The notes beneath the pieces were generated by a model, which was not told where the DNA came from, made no database searches, and worked only from the letters and a program-made list of their open reading frames with translations. A DNA stretch of 64,000 nucleotides from Tigriopus japonicus (Eukaryota; Arthropoda; Copepoda; Harpacticoida; Harpacticidae), in assembly GCA_010645155.1 (NCBI GenBank), contig CM021319.1, positions 5,272,057 through 5,336,056 on the forward strand, in the 5' to 3' direction. Shown in pieces: positions 23,801 to 36,800 of this stretch. Numbering within the stretch: the stretch's first letter is position 1; every line of letters begins with the position of its first letter. Position numbers and translations under genes: made by a program.

Positions 23801-24774
23801 AAAGAAAGAGAGGAAAGGTGTAAGGTCGTATGAAAAGTGGATTGCAAAAACCAAAATTGAGCCCGAAATTGAGAGAGTAAATGGTTTGATCTTGAAAAAG
23901 GAGTCAATCTCTGTTTGGAACTCTTTTTCGTGTATGGCTGTGGCCAGAGCAAACATATTCAGTCTGTAAGGTCTTGAGCAAAAGTTTTAAAAAATCCATT
24001 TATTTTAGCTCTGTTGGCAAAAAAACAACGATGCTTAATTACAAATGAAAAGCACTTCACGCCCATTTTAACTAACAACATTGAGTTTTGCGCCACCTGT
24101 AGAACTTTAAAGAGAGCTTATAGAATTTTTCAGCCTTAATTGAAGTGGTCCTTGTGACCAACAGTACATAAAGAGCTCATAATGGCATAGTAAACACCTA
24201 GACGAAAAGAAGACCTGGAATGAGTTAGAAACGAAAATTGAAATATTAAAGTGTAATTTTGTTATGGGCCTCCCGGTAAATCATTTCCTTGGCAAAGTTG
24301 AACTTTTTATTTTATTTTCAGAGTCGCTGCTGTGAGGTGAAGATTGGTTCGAAAACCTTAGGTGCGTGTAATGCTCATTTGAGAAAATGTGGATCTGATG
24401 CGGGCATCTTTCTGAACATCAGAAAGAGTGAGGTCATGATTCTGACATCAGGAAATCGAGGTAAGAAAACCTAAAAAATATTCAAGAATCCACCCTGAAA
24501 GTGATAGGAGAAATATTTCCAGCTTCAATCGAGATTAGGTTATAAGAATATTTCACATTTTCTCTATATTTAAGGCGCCATGCTCCAATCTCCATATGTG
24601 GACGAGTACGGTGAAAGTGACGAAGGCTTTCGTCGTGGAAATCCACTTCATTTGGATGAAGACATGTACTTGGACCTTCAACGGTCCTGGATCACAGCCG
24701 AAATTCCAGACCGAATCTCCCGGGAGTTCGATAGTGAAACCCTTATAATACAAGAGAATTGGCATAGTTTGTAA
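14872..24774 (+). CDS. UBR2: UBR1/UBR2-type E3 ubiquitin-protein ligase (N-recognin)
   Basis: Seventeen exons join in consistent phase: 14872-15258, 15647-16084, 16403-16576, 16650-17208, 17268-17455, 17520-17677, 17741-17937, 17996-18610, 19415-19628, 19695-20234, 20543-20818, 20879-21224, 22234-22431, 22504-22686, 23142-23732, 24322-24460 and 24575-24774. The product is 1800 aa (1790 if the in-frame ATG at 14902 is used); human UBR1 and UBR2 are about 1750. A Cys/His-rich UBR box lies at about 140-210 (CGYVFKFGEAVYSCRDCG to YCDCGDHEAF). A ClpS-like N-domain starts near 276 (YCLMILNDNSHSYPDV). A UBR-type RING with a long insert spans about 1157-1282 (YTCILCQED, SCGHPMH, YLCPICERL). The C-terminal cap domain ends in RRGNPLHL and ENWHSL. 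The protein ubiquitinates substrates with destabilising N-termini in cytosol and nucleus. Invertebrates often have one gene for vertebrate UBR1/UBR2, so the symbol is approximate. Confidence 0.95.
16303..16352. repeat. Perfect 22-bp inverted repeat in UBR intron 2
   Basis: Arms at 16303-16324 and 16331-16352 are exact reverse complements (left arm begins AGGATATCTATCTAG), separated by a 6-base loop, TTAGAT. The surrounding 40 bases repeat the words CTAG and TTAG. It lies 50 bp upstream of exon 3. Confidence 0.9.
21225..22233 (+). other. UBR intron 12 (about 1 kb)
   Basis: The longest UBR intron, from GTAAGT at 21225 to the TTTTTTTTAAACAG acceptor ending at 22233. AT-rich, with no embedded gene or bounded repeat recognised. 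Confidence 0.8.
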
Positions 24775-24894
24775 CTGTTCATGTCGCCCAAAGCCATTAG
24801 AATATAACTGAAGTTTATTCAATGTACCGCATGTTTTTGGTCCCTACAAAAGACACAAGAGTTAGTACGAAATGGTTCACAAGTTAGTACATTT
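24775..24894. promoter_or_regulatory. Shared 3' region of convergent UBR and ARHGAP6 genes
   Basis: Only 120 bp separate the UBR stop (TAA ending 24774) from the ARHGAP6-like stop (complement of CTA at 24895-24897). On the minus strand an AATAAA at 24814-24819 lies about 75 bp past the ARHGAP6 stop, a likely poly(A) signal. No AATAAA is visible for UBR before it would enter the ARHGAP6 last exon, so its mRNA may overlap that exon in antisense. Confidence 0.65.
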
Positions 24895-27800
24895 CTACTC
24901 GGGAGCTTCCAATCGCACATCCGGAAGCTCCTTCGTGGGATGTCGACTGTCCGTGTAACGCTTCCGAATATATTTCTTAGGCTCTCTCGAGGGCGTGGCT
25001 CGAGGTGTGGCCGATTCAGACTCGATATCGCTCAATCTCGGAGCTTCCAACACTTCACTTTTGGGCCTTAAACTTGATGATGAGCCTTTGGCCTTGGCAG
25101 CGGCTGGCACTGGTTGAAGCACAATGGGTTCTCCGCCCGAAGTTCGACCCAAAGAATGGCCCAAGTGTTGCAAAGGAGGCGGAGACATGGGTGGCGAGCC
25201 CGTGGGCGTGCTAAAGGTCGATTGATGGGGCGGGGGAGAGGCCAACAAACTCGGCGTGGTGTTGCCAGATCCGAAGAAAATCTCCGAACTCGGCGTACCT
25301 CTCGTNNNNNNNNNNNNNNNNNNNNNNNNNNNNNNNNNNNNNNNNNNNNNNNNNNNNNNNNNNNNNNNNNNNNNNNNNNNNNNNNNNNNNNNNNNNNNNN
25401 NNNNNNNNNNNNNNNNNNNNNNNNNNNNNNNNNNNNNNNNNNNNNNNNNNNNNNNNNNNNNNNNNNNNNNNNNNNNNNNNNNNNNNNNNNNNNNNNNNNN
25501 NNNNNNNNNNNNNNNNNNNNNNNNNNNNNNNNNNNNNNNNNNNNNNNNNNNNNNNNNNNNNNNNNNNNNNNNNNNNNNNNNNNNNNNNNNNNNNNNNNNN
25601 NNNNNNNNNNNNNNNNNNNNNNNNNNNNNNNNNNNNNNNNNNNNNNNNNNNNNNNNNNNNNNNNNNNNNNNNNNNNNNNNNNNNNNNNNNNNNNNNNNNN
25701 NNNNNNNNNNNNNNNNNNNNNNNNNNNNNNNNNNNNNNNNNNNNNNNNNNNNNNNNNNNNNNNNNNNNNNNNNNNNNNNNNNNNNNNNNNNNNNNNNNNN
25801 NNNNNNNNNNNNNNNNNNNNNNNNNNNNNNNNNNNNNNNNNNAAGGTAAATTTAAGCACAATGGGTGCAGATTCAAACTACAGAGAATGAAGTAATAATG
25901 CAAAAAAGAATTCTTAAAACAAATCGTAAGAAGTGCGGACTTCGGTCAATTTTAAAATTCCCCAATCATAAGTTGTCATCGGTGAAGCACCCTATAAATA
26001 TATGAAAAAAGTCCCAAAATTGTTATTTAAACCTCATCTCATTTCGCAGGTACCGGAACCATTTTTGAATGAGCAATGTTTTCTGTTTAGTCTCGAAGGC
26101 TCAAAAGTGGATTTTCTCCAAACTGATGTTTACATGTTTTGTTGGTTTTAACTTTTTTTCTTTAAATTTAACTTCAAAATTCTTTTTGGAGTTTTTACAC
26201 TTTTTTCATTTTTTTTAATCAGACTATCAAAAGTCGCCCATACACAACACTAGCCCAAAAACGGACCTAAATCATGATTAAAATCAAAAAGTGACAAATT
26301 GAAAAAAGTTGCAGTTGAAACTTGTTTTGTGCCTTTTGCCAAGTTTCAGTAATTTTTTTGTCAACTATCAAACTTCAAAGCTTCTTTTCTTTGCATATAC
26401 AGTACTTCACTTTTTCCACCCTGTACTAATTGCTCCCGAAACCCAATATCAAATTTCTCGAAGGCCCAAATGACATAAATTTGCCATTTCCGAGCCCCCC
26501 TCCATCCATCCATGGAGTGATTTTAAAGAAACGTAACTCAAATAAAACAGTACAGTAGGTGAACAAGGTATGTATTTGTGTGTACCTCAGATGGGACGTG
26601 AGTGGCGGGTCTGTCGTGGACGACGAGTCCAGGCGACGCAAACCTCCCAAATCGGAACTCAAATTGGCCACTCTAGAAAAACGCATGCAGCGGGTCGAGA
26701 GAACATATCCAGAGGGAGGATGGGAATACACAATGAATAAGAAAAAAGATGAAAGAAAAAAACGACGTAAGAACATAACAACAGACACCAAAGGGGGCTC
26801 AAAGTTTGCCCATGTGTGCAAAAGTTCTGCAGCGTTTGGAAAAATGAGAATTAGTCTCGAAGTCACATGCAATGCGAATCTGGTCCAATTTGGCGGGTCA
26901 TTTTGAATTTACCTGTCGTTGGGGCTCTCGTACTCCTCGTCATCTTCCTCCAGGATTCTGAAATTATAAAAAAAGCACTCCATTTAATAGGATCCTGGAG
27001 GGTTCAATTGGCTTAATCTTGCTGAAAATGTTTTGTTGTCTATCATGAGAACTTAAAATAAATAAATTCAAACTCTTTGGCCAGAAATGCCAAAAAGATA
27101 CCGAATATTACTAAATATGTAGTAACATTTTTCCTTTCAAAGTTACTTGGACTTATTTTAGGTTCATTTCACAAGAATAAATAAAACTGACCCATATTAC
27201 AAAAAAATATAAGGATTTTACTACAAGTCTAACGGTTGATTTTTTTACTTCAAATGTCCATCAAAGGCAAAATGATGGCCTTTTGGACTTTGGAGCCAAA
27301 TTTCCAATTTTGCTCCTATTCGATGAAAGTGAAGTAATTTTAACATCAACCACAAGCATTTAGACTTACTCTTTTACTCTTCTTCGATACAATTGCAACG
27401 AAAAGTAGTTTGAGGATTCAAAAAAATCAATTATTCTGATTTTATTTCTTCATTTTTTTCTTTCTTAACTCTCTAAAATGAATAATGATAGTTAACTAAT
27501 ATTTGCAAAATAATGCAAATAAGGTCAAAAAGTAAATAAAAGTGTTAAAATTTGTTTATGCTTCAAATTATTATTTTATCAAGTAAGAGTCAATCAACGA
27601 ATCTTACTCTTGTCCAGCCAACGCGCTGCGTCGTTTCAAGAGAGCATCGTGGACCTCCGGAAGGGTTTCCAAAAGGGAGTGATAAGCATCATTGAGCTCT
27701 TCCGCCGGAAGCTCGAAGATCTGATCGCGTTTCTCAATCAAAAGCCGCACAGCCGTGACATATTCCATTCGTTCCGGAGTCTGTTTGGCCGGGATGGACG

Positions 27801-30800
27801 CGATGATTGCCGACGGCGAAAACGACGTCTTGCCCGAAACATTCGAAGGCGAGGGCTCGTCGGAAAAAGTGTGCAACAAATTGGGTGCGAACAACGTGGC
27901 CAGATTCGAAGTGTCCATCTTGTTGCCCGTCTCAATCGTGCCTGCAAAATGAAAAAATGGACACATGGTGATGGTTTGACGATCGATCAACTGACGACCG
28001 CATTACCATCGGCAGCAGTACGGTCCTCGGAGTTTTCCGCCACCAAGCCCAAAAATTGCAATAAGATGAAGAGAGTATCGCGATTGACGCTGGGTAGGAG
28101 TTGGATCAGACGTTGAAGGGCCAGAGTTTGTTCCTGGGCACTAGACAGTTCTGTGGAAATAGACGAGCAAATGGAGCTGGTTCAAAAAGTAATAATGAAT
28201 GACTTACTCTGAATAGCGAGGAGACCCGTGTGTAACTCTTTGGGGATGATGGCATCAGGTAGATCGCGAAAGAACTCTTTAAGCAAGGTCGCCACATCAT
28301 GGACGGCAATATCCTCGTTGAAGACGATATCGCCTCCGTTGTCAAATTCCTCCCGAAGCTGAAAAACAAATGGATTTTACTGTCCAAATTTCGTGACGTT
28401 GTGATAGAACATGATAAATGAGCCCTCAGCAACTACTTGGTCCTCAACAGGGTTTTGAAATGAGCCGTGGTTAAAAATGGTGGAAACTGTTGAAATAGTT
28501 GAAATTGACTGTATGTTATATTTGAATCACCTATGCACTTAGTGCAGAAACATTTGTAAAACCAATTAAAAGACTAGTTTTTCATATCTAGGGATATTTC
28601 AAAGCACAATTGCAAAAACATCTTGAAACAATATCATGGGGTCCCCAATTATACAACAACTCGTGAACTCATTTCATATGTATGTGGTGCCTCCCCCTTG
28701 TTAAAGTCGGAGATGGATACGGTAAGAAACAATTCTTTAAGCATGAATTTCCCTCCAGCGCTAAGGTTGATCCAACTTCATTGTGAGAGTGCCTTTAAGT
28801 TGAGACCCAAGAAGGGCACAATCCGACCCCGCTCACCCCGCCTCCACTTTAGAACTTTTAACAAGATCCCACAGAAATTTTTAACAAGAAGCAGTCGAAT
28901 GAAAGGTATTATTGTGCAATGCAAAGCAAGTCAACATCCGTTCACACTACCCCAATGCTTGAAGAAATCAAAGAACACAAGTGCATCTGTATGGTCTATA
29001 ACGAACACCTCGCGAATTTTCGCACACATTGATGTTTTGATGATGTATGATGTTGATTGACACATCAACATTATTGATAAGATCAATAATCAATACTATC
29101 AGAAGGCTGAAGAGAGTCGAAGTATATCTAAAAATGAAGGCAACAGTGTTTTGAAAATATTTTGGTTGCTTCTTTGACTTTCCACTCACTCGTCGGTTCA
29201 AATAATAACTGAGTATTTACCCAACATTGCCGAAAAGCTCAAGATTTGCAAGAACAAAAGAGATGTAAAGAGCGCAAGAAAAAGAAAAAAAGTCGCATTG
29301 TTTTCTCGTGCGAGGAAGATTTGATTTTGATGAGAACAAAAACCTTGTTCCAACTCTCCTTGAATTTACTTGATTTTTGAGGTTGTTCAAGAATGGCAAA
29401 CACAAGGGGTTAGAGAAGACAAGACATCTCCACTTAAAAATGCTTACGTAGAAACTCTCTTTAAGAGATCCATACAAACTGACATGCATGAAGGTATAAA
29501 ATGACTCATACAGTACATGACGATGCATCTTTATAGACCAGATCTGTTTGAACTAGTTTGAAGTTAAATTAGAGCTCCTTGGTTGCAATTGTTGCTTCCC
29601 TGTATTTACATCTCTCAGAAGTTTTTCCTCAGTTCCACAATTTATCTGGGAGTTGGAAAGTAAGAGGGCTGAATGTCTCTCCTTGGAGTTCGTTTTAATT
29701 TTTTTTCTTATGTTCCACCAATTTCTAACCGCTCTATCTTGCCAATCATGAAGAAAGTAGTTTCTGCGTTATCCATAAACAAAAAGTAATTGGTTTCAAT
29801 AACTTGTTTGCTCACCTGTCTGACCCTTTTTTTGCTGGAAGACACTCTAAAAATGCCCACCGTCCTCAATCCATGAATTTCCAAATGTCGAATACACTGA
29901 AGAACAATGGCTGGCACGTTGGGAAAAGGTCCCGGGTTTTCATCTTGATCCAAGCGCTCAAAACATGAAGCGAATGACAGAGCATCTAACGCTGAGCATT
30001 GGGACCGTCCCAAACTGGATCTTCGAAAGTCCAAGTTATTCAAACTCTCACAAGAGCCTGCCGATTGAATGGGCGAGGAAATCTGTAAGCAGACCACATG
30101 AATCAAAACAACCCATCGGCAACGTACAAGTGCACGCCTTCTTTAAATACCCGAGTATCGGACGCGTTCCCAGGACCAATGCCCAGCCCTCCGGTTCCAG
30201 CTAAAGACCCAATGCTGGTTCGACTCTCACTCCTTCCAGACGGTGGTGATGTGGTTGGTGTGGGTACGTGAAGTTCGTCAGTACTTGGAATGTCACTGGC
30301 CGTGGATCGTTTCCGACAGGCCGCCAATTCCACGCATTGATTTAGTGGAACACCGAAAACCGCTGGATTGGGATTGGTAGGATTGTTTGAGGCCTTTTGG
30401 TCTGGAGAAAAGAGAAAAACTTAATCATGCATAGTGAATTAGCTTTTGAACTTCGTTTGCATGATTGCCTGACATTCATCGTGTGACGTTTTGACAGCTT
30501 TGCAAACCAATTTATGTTCCTTTCTATCTCCTTAAATGTTTCTAGGGCTGTAAAAAAATTTGACAATTTTCAATTTAAAACCCTCTATCAGACACTAATT
30601 AGTACTAGGATAGAGCAAGGACCAGGTATTTCTCAGGACAAATAACACAAATATTGCTTACGGCCTGCGATTGTAATCAAATGAGAAGTTATTTCATTCA
30701 AGTCTATGTTCCATTGAATTTTCATTGCTGTAAGAATCTTTGGACAAAGAAAGGAATAAAATATTAAGAGGAAATTAAGTCGTATGTTATGTAAATCAGA

Positions 30801-33800
30801 GCCTTTTTTCCTCTTGTGTTCCTTTGTTTCAGTTAGCTTTTGGGTTGCTAAGACTTTTGAGCTTATGTTTCTCGAAAATATGCATAAATTTTCACTTTCT
30901 TGTTCAAAAACTCTCGATCTTTGTAACAATTTTCCAAAACTGACAAAGACGAAGAAGCTTTGTTTGCCTTTTTCCTATGCTACGGAATAACTCCTTCTGG
31001 CGACTTCATTAAGTTATAGACTTCAAGACACAAGTGACCTCTCCAGACCGTAAAGGTATCCTCGACCTAGGACATAAAGTCTCCTGTTGTCGAGTCGATG
31101 TCCCACGTGTCCAACAAGAATGAAATAAATAGTTGAGATTCCTCCTGATTTGCAGAGCTACCTTGGCAGCAACATAAAGTTTTACCCAATGAGCAATGGC
31201 TATTAATACCAGACTTAAAACTCGAAATGGCAGTCCAGATCGCCGTTTAAGTGCCTAGTTAGAGACCGCAGCATTCAAACAAAGTCATCTAGTCAAAAGT
31301 CATGGGTGGGGCAAAAGATGTATCTAGATGTTAAAAAATATATATTAGGACCTGTAGTGAAATCAGGTTTAGTTTGGTAACCTCAACGCTGTTGCCAACC
31401 CTTGCTGATAGATCCACGGTCAATGGCTAATTGACCGGTGCGGTTTTGTGATTTTCTACGATAAATACATGTATCTGTGATGAAAAGCTTCCAAAACTTA
31501 TGACTACTATTACCTTTTTCTTTTCTTAAAATGCGTTTCGTTAACAGATAGCCTCTCTTCTTTTGCTTGGAATCGCCCTTATCACTTGGTTCTGAAAAGA
31601 AATGATAAACAGAATCAGCAATATTTTCGAAGTTCGAAGGTTTCGATTCATCCTTAAATAAATCCCCGAAACCAGACCCTTTCAATCCTGAAAGTTGTCA
31701 TGTCCAGTTTTACGGACTCGCTTTGTCGATCGGCACAACACAGATTCACACACGTATCTCAGGAACTGAAAAGTTGGGGAAATTCTGGCTCGAGTGATCT
31801 GTAAATTCGCAAAATTCCTCGGTCAGTGGAATTTGCATCACGTGTAGTACGTGCGTCTAGTAGTTGAAACAACAAAGCTTCCTCAGTGCCCACCCAAATG
31901 TACGATTCGTATGCATCTGCCAACTGCCCTGAGACAAGATTGAGTCATCCTCCAAGAATTAATCTTCAAAGATACAAGCTCAATCTGGTGCTCAGACACG
32001 GAACAGAAAGCGACAAGACAGGCTTTCCAAATCAAACATTGGGAACACCGGATGACACTCTTAGTTTTTCCAGATATTCTTCAACAAATGCACATGGAAG
32101 TGCACTACTACGAAAAACATTCCCACTGTTTAAACCAAATTCTCTGATGGAATGTTCTAATTCAAGTACGTACGTGTCTGGAAAAGGCTTGAAATGAACT
32201 TGATTGTCTCCATCCAAGATTAGAACATTTCAACACAAGCCTCTTTTGACTGGGATTCAGATTTGGAAGTCTTGGTTTTGGGACATTCGCTATGAAATCA
32301 TCAAGCTTCCTGAAGAAATGTCTTTGATCATCTTTCAACGGCATGAACTAAAAATCCTTTAATTTGTACGAAATAACACTAACACATGCACATTGATTAA
32401 AATAGACCGGTTTTGCTCGATATACCAGACAACATGTATTGGGCTGGGTTAGGTCGTACATACTCCAAGAGTTATTATAATTTCTTTGACTTTTGCTTCA
32501 GCGGCCCCCGGCCCTTTTTAACACAGATAAAGCAACTCTGACTGCGCCAAAGAGTGCCCCCTATGAAGCAAGACTGGCATTTTTTTCTAATCAACAATGT
32601 CGTAAAGAGTTTTGTTTAGCATTACCGTTTTTAGTCACACAAACATTCTTCTCAAAGCGAATTCGCATCTAAGGTGCCAAAAGGAAGTTCCAAGAGGGCA
32701 TCTTTGAATGTTTGATCGTGGGCGTTAAACCAAGCAAGAAACCAAAAGTGACATCTATTGGCCATGGATTTTTTTTGAGTCGTTACATTCTGATTGTTTA
32801 GCTAGAATTGAATATTTTAGGGCAAGGGTCGGCAACCAGTAGTTTGCGGCCTAGTGAATGGAGAGTTCAAATTCCGGGAGCCATCCATGGTACTGTTCTT
32901 GTGGGCCCATTATCGTTGGGCGTGGGCCCTGTTAAACACCAGCTTCTGTATGATCGGGTCATTAATAATGTAAGGAAACATGGCACCTACTCTGCTCCAT
33001 AGATTTGCTTGTACTCTTCCTTAAACATGTGCGTGCACGTAATTTGAGCGGTTCGTCAGTGGCTGCACTTAAAAAGGCATGAGCTTAAGAGAAAAAGAGA
33101 AAGAAGAAAAAAGAAGAAAGAAAGTCTCCGTCAGAGGAGCGGAAATTAGATTCCTTCTAATCTGAGGCATGTCCCCAATTCCTCTGGATCGCACCTCTAA
33201 CAATGGACCAAACTCGTCCGAATTCTTTAACTTGGCCCGACAGAGTCTGATCATTTTTCCTTGACGCAGTACAACTTGCCCGTCAGTCAGTCCCGTTCTT
33301 AATTTAGTTCGCTCCTAGTTGGTTCTAGAGTTCTAGGGAGAAAAATGACACTCCCAGCCAGCCACTTGCCTTCAGTTTTGATCCCCCTGCACTAGCCTGG
33401 AGTTGGGCAGGATCACCATAATGTGTTCTAAAAAGAAGAGTGGCCTGACAGCCCAGGCAGAAATTGGTTGGTTTTTGAATCAAATTTTGTAGATGACATG
33501 GATTTAAAAGATAAGTCATTTGGCAACATATTGAAACCCAATACTCCTCCAAACACTCAAATCAGATCAGATCTTGGATTAGATTGCTTAGACTTGAAAT
33601 GTAAGGTCTCCAAACCAGGGGAAACACCAAGGTTGAGTTCAGCCACTTCTAGCAATTGCATGTTATTTTATGTGCATCAAGAGATTGAACCCTTAGTCAG
33701 GTTGACCAAACCTTAAAAATAAAGAAAGTTTGGGACAAATTGTGAAACGTAAACAATGAAATGAGGTAATCTTTTGTGCTTAATCTTGTATCCATTTATC

Positions 33801-36800
33801 TCTTGAACATCAAAAACTTTGGAGCTGATCCGCTCTGTGAGTAAATACCTCCATAAAATTTCTGCAAAATGTTTTTGTTTCTTTAGATTTTGGTAACCCT
33901 GAACTACAATAATATAAGCGTCAATCTCCTGGGGATTTTGAATTTGGCGCCGTGCCATGGAAGTGAGTTGTCAGCTGAATGGAATCATAACAAAAACCCT
34001 TGATTTGGAAGTGACATTTCTCTCCAAGGAACTCTAGTTCGTTCGTTCGTCCGTCAGTCAGTCAATGATTGCGGTGAAGATTCAGAATCCGAGATTGAGG
34101 ATCGACTCCTCATTACCAGGCCTACCTTATTTACGTTCAATCAATATCTTGGCTCGCCATTATGTGCCTCCAATACCACAGGCGAGTCTGTCCCTCATTA
34201 AGCACGTGATTGCTTGCAGTATTTGAGGCATTTTTTGGTTCCATATTTTTGGGTTGCACTACAACTGCTCCTGTGAATGATTGGAACATTGCGAATTTGC
34301 CCTAATTTTTGAGTAAGAGCAAAGTGGGTTTGTTATATTCTCGTGTTTTTTCCATGTTGTTTTGACTATTCTAAGTACGAGTACTGATAGCATTGGTAAT
34401 CTGAAAAGGTCATCTGCGAGACTTCACTCGTATCTCTTGACAAACGTGCACTTCGATAGCAAATCAAGCCCTGTTTGGAGTGAATTTGTGACGTAATCCC
34501 AAAGAATTTGAAGCTTTTAAGGCCTAAGCTTCATCAGAAGACACCTCGTTAGATAGCTGATGGAGTGTCAAGGCCCTGGAAAGGTTCCAAATTCGCGATC
34601 AAAATAGCGACTATCCATGCCTCGTAAATCATCAGCATTAAAATATGGTCAAAGATGTTTGACCCATTTCAAGAAGTTATTTCGCTACTCAGGTCAAACC
34701 AAGAATGTTAAAAAACGTGGCTTTTTTCACAATGTCCAAGACAAATGCGTTTATTAGATGTCATTGTCTTTGATTAAGTGAATGCCTTTCAACAAGGGGC
34801 AACATACTCATTCAAAACTAACTGTCCGTAGCCTTTATGAAATACTAAAATGAGTCGGTTGCAAGCATTTGAAGCCTCAAGAATGTAGACTGTACATGTA
34901 CACTATGCTTGCGTTCCAGGTGTTTCTTGCGTAAGTACTTTAAGAAGCGATTACCGGTCCAATTTTTACGATATCTCGGATGTACTATTGTTGTTCTTGG
35001 TGCGTGTAACCCAAGATCTCGAGGGTCTCTGCTCTTGCTCCCCAATGACCGGAGTTGTCCTTGAGTTCCAGGTCACAGAATGCTCCTACTCCCTCCCTGT
35101 AGTAGGATGAATAAGACCTGATGTCAACGTTCTCATTGATCGTCTTATCACCCTTCTTGGCTTTGGCCTTTGTTGAGCCATTCATTATACTCAAGGAGAG
35201 TATGTGTAGTGATATGGAGTGTCTCAAAGAGTTGCATCTGTATGTACACACTCTGGTGTGTGAGAGGCTTCGAGGTTTTGGAACATAAATTACACATCAC
35301 TTGTAAACATACTTTAGAAGATGGCTTTTGGTGTCTCGTCGTGTTGGACAAAGGCCAGACCTCTATTAGGCCCCCATTAGATGCAGGTTTCTCAAGACAA
35401 CATTCATTAAGACGAAACAAATCTACGATAGCCTGCGATACATCTTTAGCTTGCGAGAGTTTTGTGCCGGAGTGTCTTTTCACATCACTTTTCGAAGTAA
35501 AATGTGGAAATGGGTTCGTAGTTTCTTTATTCTCAAATTAATCACTAGGGCCTGGAAATAAATTTTTCATAATATTTTTTTTTTAAATATTTCTCCGTTT
35601 TAGCTCGATTTTTTTAAATATTTTGGCTGTTTCAAGGAAAAAATAAATATTTTTTTCGAATATTTGAGTCAAAAAAAAACTATTTCAGGCAAAATTGAGG
35701 AAAATAAATGAATGACCAATGCTCAAGAGGGCTTACTCAAAATGAACCCAAAAACAAAAATCTCGCGAAATGGCATTTGTTTTGAGATTAGACATTCACA
35801 ACCAAAACTACCGCCAAACACGAAAAATACTGCGCCACCTATTGAGGCAAATTGAAAATTGTATTGTTAAATCACTTACATGTCAAGTATGCCTCCAAAC
35901 ACGGTCAAATGCATCAAATTCAAATAAAAAACAAATTTGGAAAATCGGCACACACAGACATAAATACCAAATAATGGCGTTGTCAAAAAATATTTCTTAA
36001 ACATCCGGCTTTTTTCAAATATTTAGCAAATATCTAGGGCTTTTTAATAAAATATGTATTCGATATTTTAACACTTTTTTGCAAATATTCTCCAGGCCCT
36101 ATTAATCACTGACGACTCCATTCAAAAAGGCGAATAATTTTGAATTTTTGGCTGAGATTTAACTACATCTTTGATCATCGGGGGTGCACAAATAATGCAG
36201 ATAAAAACGACAAAAAAATGCATCAAAGATGCGGGGGGAAAATGGCGAAGCTTTGTTGTGAAAGGAAAGAATTGTCAAAGGTATTTCAACTGTCACAAAC
36301 TTTAATCATTTGTTGAATAAATTGAAACAAATAAATGCTTCCCCAGATGGCGCTCGTTCGAAAGAATAGGAATCCCGTTGGATTTGAAACAAGCTGTGGG
36401 AACGAAGCCAAAAGAGCTGTGCGTACTAGCGTATCGGTCGCATGTGTGCTTCCCCAGATGGTTTGATTTCTAGCCACACCATCGGGGAAAAATTCATTAT
36501 CTTTGCCAGTCTCTTGTTACATTTTTGCTATTTCAACTTGCAACTGAAAGCTTGCAAATCTCAAATATTTAAGAAAATCCGGTCTAGAGTTAGAAAACCC
36601 CGTCGCATAGGCCAGTTAGAAAGCTCTATTTTTGAAAACAGCATAGAAAATCCCGTTTATCCCGTTTTCAGAGTTATAAAAATCCCGTCGCATAGGCCAA
36701 TAAGAAAGCTCTATGTTTGAAATAAGCATAGAAAATCCCGTTTATCCTGTTTTCAGAGTTAGAAAACCCCGTCACAAAGGCCAGTAAGAAAGCTCTATTT

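Noticed and set aside
25068..25903. Long frames across the second N gap
   Set aside because: Most residues are unknown; only the last-exon frame ending at 24895 is supported by composition and context.
32032..32344. Two minus-strand frames with a protein-like look (KPFPDTYVLELEHSIREFG)
   Set aside because: I briefly compared it with PARN-type nucleases because of KPF and DDQRHFF, but the order of the motifs is wrong and the frames are shifted. Left unassigned.
34985..35483. 111- and 88-codon minus-strand frames in the large intron
   Set aside because: No recognised domain and no splice sites in phase with the ARHGAP6 exons.
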